Below are positions 54,176 to 63,250 of a stretch of DNA of 64,000 bases, one piece after another (position 1 is the first letter of the stretch; each line of letters starts with the position of its first letter). The position numbers were made by a program, and so were the translations under genes. The DNA lies in assembly GCF_003931855.1 (NCBI RefSeq), contig NZ_CP034248.1, positions 3,100,001 through 3,164,000 on the forward strand, in the 5' to 3' direction. The stretch comes from Paenibacillus lentus. GTDB taxonomy: Bacteria > Bacillota > Bacilli > Paenibacillales > Paenibacillaceae. The notes beneath the pieces were generated by a model, which did not search any database, was not told where the DNA came from, and was given only the letters and a program-made list of their open reading frames with translations.

Positions 54176-54412
54176 ATGTCGATAGATCAGGATGAGAAGG
54201 ATTCGACAAATGAGACTGAGGCAGAGGAGTACACCGAGCTGTTTTTAATGTTTAGCAATTGGATGGAGTCGTTGCTTCTCAAGGCTTTAGTCCTCACCAT
54301 AGCAGGGCTATGCCTTTTTCAAATCTTACTTCGTATGCCTGCGTTGAGAGGCTATATCGCCTCAACGGATCGATTCGAAGGAGTGGCCATCGATCGTCCA
54401 GAAGGGCGATAG
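54176..54412 (+). CDS. YpfB-like small membrane protein (DUF5359-like)
   Basis: About 78 residues from the ATG at 54176, with AGGAGGGGAGG upstream. One membrane helix ('LVLTIAGLCLFQILLRM') is followed by 'YIASTDRFEGVAI', like the DUF5359/YpfB family located between motI/ypfA and cmk. An acidic N-terminus precedes the helix. The function is unknown. Confidence 0.7.
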   Translation: MSIDQDEKDSTNETEAEEYTELFLMFSNWMESLLLKALVLTIAGLCLFQILLRMPALRGYIASTDRFEGVAIDRPEGR

Positions 54413-54448
54413 TGTGGATGGAAAGCAGATGGTCAACGTTTCGATCTT

Positions 54449-54477
54449 TTGCATCCAACCACGTTGTGTGGTATAAT
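54449..54477 (+). promoter_or_regulatory. Sigma-A promoter upstream of cmk
   Basis: TTGCAT and TATAAT are spaced by exactly 17 nt, with a small palindrome CCAC-GTGG in the spacer. The predicted start is near 54484. Confidence 0.65.
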
Positions 54478-54486
54478 TTTCACGTC

Positions 54487-54510
54487 GCAGGCAATGCCTG
54501 CTTTTTTATT
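54487..54510 (+). terminator. Terminator-like hairpin directly after the cmk promoter
   Basis: GCAGGC and GCCTGC form a perfect 6-bp stem with a 3-nt loop, followed by TTTTTTATT. It begins only a few nt after the predicted transcription start and 31 nt before cmk, so it may end upstream transcripts or attenuate cmk. Confidence 0.7.
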
Positions 54511-54540
54511 GAGACCGTGTTTTTTGAGGAGGCGTCCCTG

Positions 54541-55245
54541 TTGGCAAGGACAACGTCATCACATAATGGCAAGATCAACATCGCGATCGACGGACCTGCC
54601 GGTGCGGGCAAGAGTACGATTGCCCGGATGGTTGCAAACATGTTGTCATACGTCTATGTTGATACTGGTGCAATGTACCGAGCGGCAACCTGGTATTTGA
54701 AAAATCGTGGAATTGAGCCTGAAGAAGTGAATGAAGTGCTTCATACGGTACAAAATTTGGGTATTGAATTAATACCGGGAGAAGACGGACAGCAAGTCCA
54801 TGTGAATGGGCAAGATGTGACCGCTGAAATCCGCTCGCTTACGGTTAGTTCCCAAGTATCCCGATATGCGCAAATCGAGGGGCTGCGGACCTGGCTTGTG
54901 TCTCTTCAGCGGCAAATGGCGCTTCGCAAAGGCGTGGTCATGGATGGACGAGATATCGGTACGACGGTGCTTCCGGATGCTGAAGTGAAAATTTACATGA
55001 CGGCAACCGTAGAGGAACGCGCTCGTCGTAGATTTAATGAAATGCAAGAACAGCAAGGCATTACGTTGGAAATGATCGCTCGCGATATCGCCGAACGTGA
55101 TCGGCTGGATCAAGAGAGGGAAGTATCCCCCCTTCGACAGGCCGAGGATGCCATATTGCTCGATACGACGCATTTGACGCCGCAAGAAGTGGCAAACCGT
55201 ATCGTGTCATTAAGCAGAACTTATTGGGAGAGAGAACAGGAATGA
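54541..55245 (+). CDS. cmk: Cytidylate kinase
   Basis: About 234 residues from a TTG at 54541 with GAGGAGGCG upstream; the much longer open frame beginning at 54259 crosses the promoter and is not used. The P-loop 'AIDGPAGAGKSTIARMVA', 'VDTGAMYRAATWY' and 'DGRDIGTTVLPDAEVKIY' mark the family. It phosphorylates CMP and dCMP. It overlaps plsC by 4 nt, as in Bacillus relatives. Confidence 0.95.
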   Translation: MARTTSSHNGKINIAIDGPAGAGKSTIARMVANMLSYVYVDTGAMYRAATWYLKNRGIEPEEVNEVLHTVQNLGIELIPGEDGQQVHVNGQDVTAEIRSLTVSSQVSRYAQIEGLRTWLVSLQRQMALRKGVVMDGRDIGTTVLPDAEVKIYMTATVEERARRRFNEMQEQQGITLEMIARDIAERDRLDQEREVSPLRQAEDAILLDTTHLTPQEVANRIVSLSRTYWEREQE

Positions 55246-55811
55246 TTTATAGCTTTTGCCGTGGTGCATTATTATTGATTTATAAAGCGCTATTCCGTTT
55301 GGAGGGGAAGGGGCTTGAGCATATCCCCAAAGAGGGCGGCGTATTACTCTGTTCCAACCATATAAGTTTGCTGGATCCGCCGACGATAGGTGTTCTCTTG
55401 AAACGGAAAGTGCATTTCATGGCCAAGAAGGAATTGTTCGACATTTTCGGATTTGGCTGGCTAATTACACAATTAGGCGCGTTTCCTGTCAAAAGAGGTG
55501 GCGTTAGCAAGGAGTCAATCAAGACCGCGTTAACCATTCTGCGGACAGGGAAGGTCATGGGGATTTTCCCGGAAGGCTCTCGTGCAGGCGGTATGGGAAA
55601 GAAAGGAGCGGCTACCTTCGCGCTTCGCAGCGATGCTGCCATTATTCCTGTAGCCATTGTTGGCAATTATAAGTTATTTAAAAAAATGAAAGTTGTTTAC
55701 GGAGCTCCAATCGATATTTCGGAGTTCAAGGAGGGCTCGGTTCCTGACGCCGCAGAGCGGGTAACGGAAATCATTATGGCCCGTATTGCTGAGCTTAAGG
55801 CTCAGGGTTAG
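55242..55811 (+). CDS. plsC: 1-acyl-sn-glycerol-3-phosphate acyltransferase
   Basis: About 189 residues from an ATG overlapping the cmk stop by 4 nt. The acyltransferase motifs are 'CSNHISLLDPPT' (HX4D), 'AFPVKRGGVSKESIKTAL', 'IFPEGSRAGGMGKKG' and 'IIPVAIVGNYK'. It adds the second acyl chain to lysophosphatidate in phospholipid synthesis at the membrane. Two later genes, plsY and gpsA, serve the same pathway. Confidence 0.93.
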   Translation: MIYSFCRGALLLIYKALFRLEGKGLEHIPKEGGVLLCSNHISLLDPPTIGVLLKRKVHFMAKKELFDIFGFGWLITQLGAFPVKRGGVSKESIKTALTILRTGKVMGIFPEGSRAGGMGKKGAATFALRSDAAIIPVAIVGNYKLFKKMKVVYGAPIDISEFKEGSVPDAAERVTEIIMARIAELKAQG

Positions 55812-55940
55812 AAGGGCTGGACAAGAGCTTAACATGCATGAAGGCAGGAGGCTTTTGGAAAGCTATCAACATCAAATTGTTTTGAACTTGCTTCAAGCGG
55901 GTTTAAATAAATGGGTTGCTGAATTGAGGAGGGTATTGAC

Positions 55941-57173
55941 ATGTCGGAAGAAATCAAGAATCAAGAAGCTACTGAGGTGGCGAACCAGGATGAACTGGAA
56001 CAAATCGTATCCTTGAAAAAAGGGGACACCGTTAAAGGAACGATCGTCAAAATCGAGGACAACCAGGCTTATGTGAGCATTGGATATAAATATGACGGCG
56101 TTATTCCTATTCGTGAATTGTCCTCTGTACATTTGGACAGCGCTTCGGATGCCGTTGAAGTAGGCCAAGAAGTAGAGACTAAGGTCGTCAGCATTGACGA
56201 TGAGAAAGAGCGTCTTGTGCTATCCAAACGTGCAATTGATAGCGAAAATGCGTGGGAAGAGCTGCAAAAACGCTTTGAAAGCCAAGAGACTTTCGAAGTA
56301 ATTGTTGCCGATGTCGTAAAAGGCGGAATCGTAGCCGACGTTGGCGTACGCGGTTTTATCCCTGCATCGATGGTTGAGCGCCATTATGTAGAGGATTTCA
56401 GTGATTATAAAGGTCGTACGCTTCGCGTAAAAGTGAAGGAAATCGATCCTGAGAACAACAAAGTGATTTTGTCACAAAAAGACGTTCTCGATGAAGAGTT
56501 TGAAGCGAATAAGCTCAAAGTGATGAGCGAGCTGCAGGAAGGCCAAGTAATCGAAGGTACGGTACAGCGCCTGACTCAATTCGGTGCTTTCGTGGATGTA
56601 GGCGGCGTAGATGGGCTTGTTCACGTATCCGAAATTGCTTGGACTCATGTTGATAAGCCATCCGATGTGCTTTCCGAAGGAGAGCAAGTGAAGGTAAAGG
56701 TTCTTAAAGTAGATCCTGAGAAAGGCAAAATCAGCCTGAGCATCAAGGCAGCAACACCAGGGCCTTGGGATACGGCTGCAGAGCAATTTAAGACGGGAGA
56801 TATCGTGAGTGGAGAAGTGAAGCGTCTTGTCAACTTCGGTGCTTTTGTCGAAATTGCGCCTGGAGTAGAAGGACTTGTTCATATCTCACAAATTTCCCAC
56901 AAACATATCGGTACACCACATGAAGTATTGAAAGAGGGAGAAACGGTTCAAGTTAAAATTCTGGATGTCAACATTGCAGAACAGCGGATCAGCCTGAGCA
57001 TCAAGGAAACTGAAGAAGCTCCTGCTGTTCAACCGAAGAGTGAGAAGCCGTCCAGAGGCAGCAGTGTTAGAAAAGAAGACTTGAACGATAATCCTAATGT
57101 TTCGCTGAACAATCAAGGACTGAGCGTTACTCTTGGCGAACGGTTTGGTGACAAGTTGAGCAAGTGGAAATAG
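55941..57173 (+). CDS. ypfD: S1 RNA-binding domain protein (YpfD, ribosomal S1 homologue)
   Basis: A 410-residue protein; the ATG follows TGAGGAGGG. Four S1 domains are visible, each opening like 'KKGDTVKGTIVKIEDNQAYV', 'VADVVKGGIVADVGVRGFI', 'LQEGQVIEGTVQRLTQFGAF' and 'FKTGDIVSGEVKRLVNFGAF'. The C-terminal 50 residues are Ser/Pro-rich. Bacillus YpfD has the same layout; it is the Firmicute counterpart of S1 but not essential for translation there. A strong terminator follows. Confidence 0.94.
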   Translation: MSEEIKNQEATEVANQDELEQIVSLKKGDTVKGTIVKIEDNQAYVSIGYKYDGVIPIRELSSVHLDSASDAVEVGQEVETKVVSIDDEKERLVLSKRAIDSENAWEELQKRFESQETFEVIVADVVKGGIVADVGVRGFIPASMVERHYVEDFSDYKGRTLRVKVKEIDPENNKVILSQKDVLDEEFEANKLKVMSELQEGQVIEGTVQRLTQFGAFVDVGGVDGLVHVSEIAWTHVDKPSDVLSEGEQVKVKVLKVDPEKGKISLSIKAATPGPWDTAAEQFKTGDIVSGEVKRLVNFGAFVEIAPGVEGLVHISQISHKHIGTPHEVLKEGETVQVKILDVNIAEQRISLSIKETEEAPAVQPKSEKPSRGSSVRKEDLNDNPNVSLNNQGLSVTLGERFGDKLSKWK

Positions 57174-57191
57174 ACGGGATTTAGCAGGCAT

Positions 57192-57237
57192 AAAAATCGG
57201 CGGCCCCCTAACACGGGTTCGCCGATTTTGTTTTTTT
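57192..57237 (+). terminator. Terminator after ypfD
   Basis: AAAATCGGCG and CGCCGATTTT pair over 10 bp around a larger loop, followed by GTTTTTTTG. Confidence 0.9.
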
Positions 57238-57440
57238 GCCTATGGTTCCTCGGGAGTAAAGAAACCTAGGACGGCTATAATAAATATGTTTACATTTCCG
57301 TAATATGGGCAAAATGTACGCTGAAAATGAGCAATGAAACGTTAGCCAATTAATGCTTTTTTTGCTATGATGATAATCGTGAATCATGGACCAGGAGATC
57401 AATTTCGTTTAAATATAGGAACAATATAGGAGGTATCCGT

Positions 57441-58763
57441 ATGGCAAGACCCGTTGTGGCTATCGTAGGAAGGCCGAATGTGGGAAAATCCACGATTTTT
57501 AACCGAATCATCGGCGACAGGCTCGCGATCGTGGAAGATAAGCCCGGTATTACCCGTGATCGTATTTATGGTGTAGGGGAATGGAACGGGAAGCCGTTTA
57601 GTATTATCGATACGGGTGGAATCGAGCTGGGTGATGATGAACCCATTTTGAAGTCGATTCGCATGCAGGCTGAACTGGCGATTGAAGAAGCGGACGTCAT
57701 TGTTTTCATGTGCGATGCCAAGGCCGGAGTAACGAGCTCTGATGAAGAAGTCGCCAATCTGCTCTATCGCTGCGGTAAGCCGGTTATAGTAGCCGTGAAC
57801 AAGGTGGATAACATCGGACGAAGCGATCATATTTATGAATTTTACAATTTGGGCTTCGGAGATCCGATAGGCATTTCAGGCAGTCACGGTACCGGTATCG
57901 GCGATTTGCTCGATGCGATTGCAGAGAATTTGCCTGAGCAGACAGACGACGAATATGATGAGGATGTCATTCGTGTAGCCTTAATTGGCCGGCCGAACGT
58001 TGGAAAATCATCGCTCATTAACGCGATTCTTGGGGAGGAGCGGGTTATTGTCAGCGATGTAGCCGGAACGACCCGCGACGCGATCGATACGCCGTTCGAG
58101 AAGGATGGCCAGCGGTATGTGCTCATTGATACAGCAGGTATGCGCAAACGTGGCAAAGTCTATGAGACAACGGAGAAATACAGCGTCATGCGTGCGATGA
58201 AAGCGATTGAGCGCGCGGACGTCGTACTTGTATTGATCAATGGGGAAGAAGGCATTATTGAGCAGGACAAGCATATTGCCGGTTATGCTTTTGAAGCGGG
58301 CAAGGCATCTGTGTTTGTCGTAAATAAATGGGATGTCGTCGAGAAGGATGATAAGACGATGCAGCAATTCGAACAGAAAATCCGGGATCACTTCCTCTTT
58401 ATGACCTATGCGCCGATCGTCTTTTTGTCCGCGAAGACCAAGCAGCGCTTGCACAGATTGCTGCCTGTCGTTCAGCATGTCGCGGATCAGCACGCGAAGA
58501 GAGTACAGACCCATTTGCTGAATGATGTCATTTCCGATGCAACTGCCATTAATCCGCCGCCAACGGATAAAGGCAAAAGGCTGCGGATTAATTATGCTAC
58601 ACAGGTGTCTGTTAAACCGCCGACGATCGTCGTATTCGTAAACGATCCTGAGCTGATGCATTTTTCCTATGAACGTTATTTGGAGAATAGAATCAGAGCG
58701 GCTTTTGATTTTGAAGGCACTCCAATTCGGCTGTTTACCCGCCGGAAGTCTGATGAAGGTTAG
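57441..58763 (+). CDS. der: GTPase Der (EngA)
   Basis: A 440-residue protein with two tandem GTPase domains, the hallmark of Der. First P-loop '[13 protein letters not shown]' (about residue 8) with 'DTGGIELG'; second '[13 protein letters not shown]' (about residue 181) with '[13 protein letters not shown]'. The C-terminal KH-like domain ('[20 protein letters not shown]') contacts rRNA. It is essential for 50S subunit assembly. The ATG follows AGGAGG. Confidence 0.97.
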   Translation: MARPVVAIVGRPNVGKSTIFNRIIGDRLAIVEDKPGITRDRIYGVGEWNGKPFSIIDTGGIELGDDEPILKSIRMQAELAIEEADVIVFMCDAKAGVTSSDEEVANLLYRCGKPVIVAVNKVDNIGRSDHIYEFYNLGFGDPIGISGSHGTGIGDLLDAIAENLPEQTDDEYDEDVIRVALIGRPNVGKSSLINAILGEERVIVSDVAGTTRDAIDTPFEKDGQRYVLIDTAGMRKRGKVYETTEKYSVMRAMKAIERADVVLVLINGEEGIIEQDKHIAGYAFEAGKASVFVVNKWDVVEKDDKTMQQFEQKIRDHFLFMTYAPIVFLSAKTKQRLHRLLPVVQHVADQHAKRVQTHLLNDVISDATAINPPPTDKGKRLRINYATQVSVKPPTIVVFVNDPELMHFSYERYLENRIRAAFDFEGTPIRLFTRRKSDEG

Positions 58764-58775
58764 GAGAGGGAGAAT

Positions 58776-59387
58776 GTGACATTACCCGTGATTGCAGTAA
58801 TTTTCAGTTATTTGTTGGGATCGGTCAGCTTCAGTGTTGTGCTGGCGAAGTCCTTGAGAGGAATTGATATCCGTCAGCACGGAAGCGGAAATGCTGGAGC
58901 GACCAACACACTGAGAGTGCTCGGCAAGGGGCCGGCGATCATGGTGCTAGCTCTTGATGTACTGAAGGGGATAGCAGCAGTCTGGATCGGCAGATGGCTC
59001 GGGGGGGATTATGTGTGGGTTCCACTCCTGTGCGGACTTGCTGCCATCGTGGGCCACAATTGGCCCGTCTATTTCCGCTTTCGCGGGGGCAAGGGGATTG
59101 CCACGACGATTGGCGTCATGGCTTCCTTGTTCTTCTTCCCTGCGCTCTACGCAGGAATTATAGCTATTTTATCTATTGTATTTACGAGATATGTTTCTCT
59201 CGGTTCTTTGTTGTTTGTTCTTTTGACTCCTCTATTTCTTGTGTTCTCCGGGCAAATAGGTCCTTATTTGTGGACAAGCCTCATTATTTTCGTCTTTGCA
59301 TTTTGGCGACATCGTACGAATATTGTGAAGCTGGTTCAAGGTAAAGAGAATAAACTAGGCTCCAAGGGAGGTAAACGAGTTGTCTGA
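58776..59387 (+). CDS. plsY: Glycerol-3-phosphate acyltransferase PlsY
   Basis: A 203-residue membrane protein from a GTG with GGAGAGGG upstream. Family motifs are 'LLGSVSFSVVLAK', 'DIRQHGSGNAGATNTLRVLG', 'GHNWPVYFRFRGGKGIATT' and 'WRHRTNIVKLVQGKENKLG'. It transfers acyl from acyl-phosphate to G3P, the first phospholipid step. It overlaps gpsA by 8 nt, so the G3P-making and G3P-using enzymes are coupled. Confidence 0.96.
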   Translation: MTLPVIAVIFSYLLGSVSFSVVLAKSLRGIDIRQHGSGNAGATNTLRVLGKGPAIMVLALDVLKGIAAVWIGRWLGGDYVWVPLLCGLAAIVGHNWPVYFRFRGGKGIATTIGVMASLFFFPALYAGIIAILSIVFTRYVSLGSLLFVLLTPLFLVFSGQIGPYLWTSLIIFVFAFWRHRTNIVKLVQGKENKLGSKGGKRVV

Positions 59388-60417
59388 GAAAGCGGCCGTA
59401 TTAGTGGCAGGAAGCTGGGGAACTGCATTAGCCAGCGTTCTAGCTGATAAAATGGATGTGATGATCTGGACTCGTAACGAGGCGCAAAAGGATGAGATTA
59501 ACGAAGAGCACCGTAATGAACGGTTTTTACCGGGGGTCGAATTGTCGCCGCGCATCGTTGCTACCACGGATATGGGGGAGGCAGTCGCAGGTGCGAAGGC
59601 GGTAGTTATCGTTGCGCCTTCCTCAGCGATGCGGGAAGTGGCTCGGTCGCTGAAGGCGTATTGGAACGAAGAAATGACGATCGTGCATGCCACCAAGGGC
59701 TTCGAGACGGAGAGCCTCAAACGCATGTCGGTTGTCATTGCCGAGGAACTGGGCTGTGAGGAAGGACGGATCGTCGTTCTATCCGGGCCGAGTCACGCCG
59801 AAGAAGTCGTCAAACGCTGCCCAACGACAGTTGTCGTCGCATCTCTAGTTGAGGAGCAGGCACAACGAGCCCAGGATTTGTTTATGAATTCGTATTTTAG
59901 GGTGTACACGAATCGGGATATGGTTGGGGTAGAACTTGCGGGTGCGCTCAAAAATATTATTGCCCTTGGGGCTGGCATGTCCGATGGGCTAGGCTATGGC
60001 GATAATGCCAAAGCAGCGCTGCTTACGCGCGGGCTTGCGGAGATTACCCGAATCGGGGTAGAAATGGGAGCGAATCCACTCACTTTTGCTGGATTAGCTG
60101 GAGTTGGTGATCTAGTCGTGACGGCGACTAGCCGCCATAGCCGCAATTGGCGTGCAGGCTATATGCTTGGTGAAGGGAAATCACTAGATACGGTTCTGAG
60201 CTCTATGGGTATGGTTGTAGAAGGAATTCGGACAACGAAGGCAGCGCGTACGATCTCGGAGAAATACCAGGTACAGATGCCAATCGCTCAGCAGTTGTAT
60301 CACGTTCTGTTTGACGGCATTGAACCGAGGGTCGCTGTGGAGGCTTTAATGGGACGAGATCGGAAGACAGAGATGGAAGTCATGTCATTGGAAACTTGGG
60401 AGCAGTGGCATAATTAA
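59380..60417 (+). CDS. gpsA: Glycerol-3-phosphate dehydrogenase [NAD(P)+]
   Basis: A 345-residue enzyme from a TTG with AAGGGAGG upstream. The nucleotide site 'VLVAGSWGTALASVLADKM', the catalytic segment 'ELAGALKNIIALGAGMSDGL' (Lys) and 'GDLVVTATSRHSRNWRAG' are present. The usual GxGxxG first glycine is 'AGSWGTA', the normal form in this family. It reduces dihydroxyacetone phosphate to sn-G3P for PlsY. Confidence 0.96.
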   Translation: MSEKAAVLVAGSWGTALASVLADKMDVMIWTRNEAQKDEINEEHRNERFLPGVELSPRIVATTDMGEAVAGAKAVVIVAPSSAMREVARSLKAYWNEEMTIVHATKGFETESLKRMSVVIAEELGCEEGRIVVLSGPSHAEEVVKRCPTTVVVASLVEEQAQRAQDLFMNSYFRVYTNRDMVGVELAGALKNIIALGAGMSDGLGYGDNAKAALLTRGLAEITRIGVEMGANPLTFAGLAGVGDLVVTATSRHSRNWRAGYMLGEGKSLDTVLSSMGMVVEGIRTTKAARTISEKYQVQMPIAQQLYHVLFDGIEPRVAVEALMGRDRKTEMEVMSLETWEQWHN

Positions 60418-60517
60418 GGTTTAGGAATGGGTATTCTCAGGAAGCTCAGCTAAGGATGCACACCTTTTTCGCTTTATTCTCATACAATGTGGGAGAGGAA
60501 GGCGAAGGGGGGAGAAC

Positions 60518-60790
60518 ATGAGTAAAATTTCCAAAGAGGCCCTGAACGCGATTAACAAAAAAACCGGCAAGCATATTTCCGAAGGTTCTGTAAAAAAGCT
60601 GGCGGGCTCAGTGAAGCCATCTACTTTGCAAAGCGAAGCAGAGCTGAGAAAGCTGATTAAACAGGTATCTGCCATGGCTAAAGTACCTGTATCGGAAAAT
60701 ACGATATCGGAAATTATCGGAGCCGTAAAGAAGAGCGGCATGAATCCGAATAATATGGAAGCTCTAATGAAATTAATGCTGAAGAAGTAA
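60518..60790 (+). CDS. spoVIF: Stage VI sporulation protein F
   Basis: A 90-residue protein; the ATG follows AAGGGGGGAG. 'ALNAINKKTGKHISEGSVKK' and 'ISEIIGAVKKSGMNPNNMEA' match SpoVIF (YjcC). In Bacillus this mother-cell protein is needed late for coat assembly and spore resistance. It lies between gpsA and the DUF2768 gene with a terminator after it, so it is its own unit. Confidence 0.85.
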   Translation: MSKISKEALNAINKKTGKHISEGSVKKLAGSVKPSTLQSEAELRKLIKQVSAMAKVPVSENTISEIIGAVKKSGMNPNNMEALMKLMLKK

Positions 60791-60798
60791 GTAAAGGG

Positions 60799-60828
60799 GC
60801 ACCGATGAGGTGCTTCTTTTATTTTTCA
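60799..60828 (+). terminator. Terminator after spoVIF
   Basis: GCACC and GGTGC form a short stem with a 5-nt loop, followed by TTCTTTTATTTTT. Confidence 0.75.
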
Positions 60829-60926
60829 TTAAATGACCGGTATTGCTTCGTTCTGCGTAGCCTGTTTAGATTCAAGATGCTATAATATTCATCATATCAA
60901 TTATGGTCAATGGGAGAGTTACATTC

Positions 60927-61106
60927 ATGGATGCAATGACGAAGATGTGGTTATCGATTGCAGCAATTCTCGTGATGGGTGTGTCTGTATTTCTGGTAAC
61001 CTTTGCTCGCACTAAAACGAAGGGCTTAGTGAAAGGCATCTTATCCTTGCTCGCTTTCATTATTATGCTGATTGGTTTTCTAATGGGGCTTGTATCGATA
61101 ATCTAA
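60927..61106 (+). CDS. Small membrane protein, DUF2768 family (YphE-like)
   Basis: About 59 residues from the ATG at 60927, with GGGAGAG upstream; an earlier in-frame ATG at 60903 lacks an SD. Two membrane helices ('LSIAAILVMGVSVFLVTFAR' and 'LLAFIIMLIGFLMGLVSI') are joined by a Lys-rich turn, as in DUF2768 proteins found between gpsA and spoIVA. The function is unknown; a sporulation link is inferred from location. Confidence 0.8.
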   Translation: MDAMTKMWLSIAAILVMGVSVFLVTFARTKTKGLVKGILSLLAFIIMLIGFLMGLVSII

Positions 61107-61170
61107 CAGTTGGTCGGTAAGGACCTACAATGGAAATCCAAGTACAACGGAGCGTAGGAAGAGGTATAAA

Positions 61171-61827
61171 ATGAGTATGGAAATCGCAGAGGAAGGACAT
61201 CTCCCTATAGTAGCGGCTTTGAAAGAGCTAAGCACCCGGTTAGCTCAAGCTCAGTCTACCTGGCTGCTTGGGGGAAGTTGTGGTTTATGGCTGCAAGGTG
61301 TGCCGCTGGAGCGGCCTCCTAGAGACATTGATGTATATTATGATAGAGCTGATGTGAAAAAGCTGCATGCGAGTTTAACTGCGTTGGCGCTGGATGAGCC
61401 CATATTGGATGAAAGCGGCTCTTATACTTCCATGCTGAGTCACTATCGGCTGGGTTCGCTAACTATGGAGCTTGTCGGCGGTTTTGAAGTAAAGAAAGGA
61501 AACTCCAAGTATCGCACAGAGGTGAACGGCGTATTGTCTGAATATTCCAAATGCATTACGCTAGGGGGTTCAGCGATACAAATAATGCCCCTTGTCCATG
61601 AGCTGCTCTTTAATGTGTTGCGGGAGCGTCCAGATCGTTATAATGCTATAGCAGAAGTGATCCGGCAGTCGCCGGAGCCCCACTTAAGTCTGCTGAAAAT
61701 GCTGCTTGCCCGGAATAAATGGGATGCAGAAACAGTAATAAGCGTGGCGGAACTGTTGGATACTCCAGAAATTGCTGAAGACTGGGAGTCGAAGCGCAAG
61801 ACATTGGAGGAGCCGAAGTGGAGCTAA
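61171..61827 (+). CDS. Nucleotidyltransferase-fold protein
   Basis: A 218-residue protein; the ATG follows AGGAAGAGG. 'WLLGGSCGLWLQGVPLERPP' and 'RDIDVYYDRADVKKL' give the GG(S)...DxD signature of the MNT/AbiEii-type nucleotidyltransferase superfamily. The C-terminal helices are of unknown type. It overlaps the ferredoxin gene by 10 nt and seems to be a conserved neighbour in Paenibacillus-like genomes, but the substrate is unknown. No antitoxin partner is visible. Confidence 0.7.
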   Translation: MSMEIAEEGHLPIVAALKELSTRLAQAQSTWLLGGSCGLWLQGVPLERPPRDIDVYYDRADVKKLHASLTALALDEPILDESGSYTSMLSHYRLGSLTMELVGGFEVKKGNSKYRTEVNGVLSEYSKCITLGGSAIQIMPLVHELLFNVLRERPDRYNAIAEVIRQSPEPHLSLLKMLLARNKWDAETVISVAELLDTPEIAEDWESKRKTLEEPKWS

Positions 61828-62165
61828 GAATCAGATTTTTACCACAGGACAAGTCGGTTAAAGTTCGTTCAGGGACAACCGTTCTTCGAGCGGCACGGGA
61901 TGCCAGAGTTCATATCACTACTCGTTGTGGGGGTCATGCAGGCTGTCTCATGTGCAAAGTCGAGGTTGAGGCTGAGTACAGTCGAGCCTTAAGCTCTCCT
62001 ACCTCCGCGGAGCTGCATAAACTGGGTCCGTTGCTGGATCAGGGAATTCGGCTGGCCTGCCAAGCAAAAATTTGTGGTTTGGCTGAGGTTCGCTTGCCGG
62101 AAGATCCGCTGAAGGCGGCTATCCGCAAACAGCTCGAACAGCAGCAAGAGGATGATTTATGGTAA
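61818..62165 (+). CDS. 2Fe-2S ferredoxin-like protein
   Basis: A 115-residue protein from a GTG with TTGGAGG upstream. 'TTRCGGHAGCLMCKVEVE' supplies CX5CX2C, and the fourth Cys is in 'IRLACQAKICG', as in plant-type 2Fe-2S ferredoxins. A Gln/Glu-rich tail ends the protein. It overlaps the nucleotidyltransferase gene, so the two are co-translated. Its redox partner is unknown. Confidence 0.85.
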   Translation: MELRIRFLPQDKSVKVRSGTTVLRAARDARVHITTRCGGHAGCLMCKVEVEAEYSRALSSPTSAELHKLGPLLDQGIRLACQAKICGLAEVRLPEDPLKAAIRKQLEQQQEDDLW

Positions 62166-62206
62166 GGAAACGCATTGACGTATGATATTGCAAAGGATGA
62201 ATAGCT

Positions 62207-62950
62207 TTGAAGAAGACTTTTGTTCGTTATATGTTGCGTACCCTCCTGTTGGTCATGGGTGTATCACTTCTGTCAGGCTGCATGTATCCAGGCGGCAAAC
62301 GGCAGGAGCAGGGGATATCTTACCGTGAGAGCGTGGAACGAATCCAAAGCGCGGTCGATGCTTTCCAGAAGGATAAAGGGATTTTGCCTATTATTACGGC
62401 TGGAGAAGAGGTGCCTAGGTACGAAAAATTCCGAATCGATTTAGATAAGCTGAACAAGCAGGGTTACATCGACGAAATTCCTGCTACGGCTTTCGAGCAG
62501 GGAGGAAGCGCTTATTTTCTCGTCATTAATGAGGAAATTGATCCGGTGGTCAAAGTGATGGATCTAGTCACGGTGCAGAAAGTAAACGATGTTCAAAGAC
62601 TCGTGGATCAATATGGAAGAACTCATTCGGGGCAATGGCCTGTATTAGGAGATTCAGAAGCGTATCCTGGTCTTCATGAGGTCGATTTGCAGAAGATCCG
62701 CGGGGAAGAGTATGCGCTGCTTAGTGTATATTCCAGACAGCCGCTACCCTATTTAATTGATGGGGAAGGGCGCGTATATGTTGACTATGCCTGGGATATT
62801 ATGCAGGTCATCGATACATCCGGCAAAGAGATGAGCGGAGATGAATCCGATCTTAGAGAGCTGCTTACGGAGCAGTCCCACTTTGTGCCGGTGAAATCTC
62901 TTCCTTATGTATGGAAGGATGGTTTGCCCATAGCTCAAGTCGACAACTGA
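62207..62950 (+). CDS. Lipoprotein, YphF-like
   Basis: A 247-residue protein from a TTG with AAAGGATG upstream. The lipobox is 'SLLSGC' (Cys about 25). Residues after about 40 are mixed alpha/beta ('VQRLVDQYGRTHSGQWPVLG'), resembling Bacillus YphF, which is encoded next to spoIVA. The function is unknown; envelope location follows from the signal. Confidence 0.8.
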   Translation: MKKTFVRYMLRTLLLVMGVSLLSGCMYPGGKRQEQGISYRESVERIQSAVDAFQKDKGILPIITAGEEVPRYEKFRIDLDKLNKQGYIDEIPATAFEQGGSAYFLVINEEIDPVVKVMDLVTVQKVNDVQRLVDQYGRTHSGQWPVLGDSEAYPGLHEVDLQKIRGEEYALLSVYSRQPLPYLIDGEGRVYVDYAWDIMQVIDTSGKEMSGDESDLRELLTEQSHFVPVKSLPYVWKDGLPIAQVDN

Positions 62951-62979
62951 TTGCCAGTACAAAAAGATGTTTTTAGTTC

Positions 62980-63015
62980 ATGTCCTTCTATGTGTGATCA
63001 TAGGAGGGCATTTTT
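62980..63015 (+). terminator. Terminator after the YphF-like gene
   Basis: ATGTCCTTCTATG and CATAGGAGGGCAT pair over 13 bp (two G.U) with a 6-nt loop, followed by TTTTT. The remaining 235 bp to spoIVA contain a palindrome GACGG-TATAAT-CCGTC (63113-63128) but no firm promoter. Confidence 0.88.
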
Positions 63016-63250
63016 CGTATGTCTAGAAATGAAATGACGAACATACAATGGTTATATGGCGGAAACCGTGGTGCGGGAGGTCGCGGCTGAATGGCAAAAA
63101 AAAGTAGGCTCGGACGGTATAATCCGTCATAATAGTGCATTTGCTACATATGATGTTACTAGTCCAAATGAATGTACGAGTTATTGTAAATAACGAAGCG
63201 GATGCTCTCAAAGCATTTTTCCTTCGGCGAATTTTGAGGAGGGGATATCA

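Noticed and set aside
54259..54540. Longer start for cmk
   Set aside because: The extension crosses a sigma-A promoter, a terminator hairpin and the ypfB-like gene; the TTG at 54541 has a strong SD.
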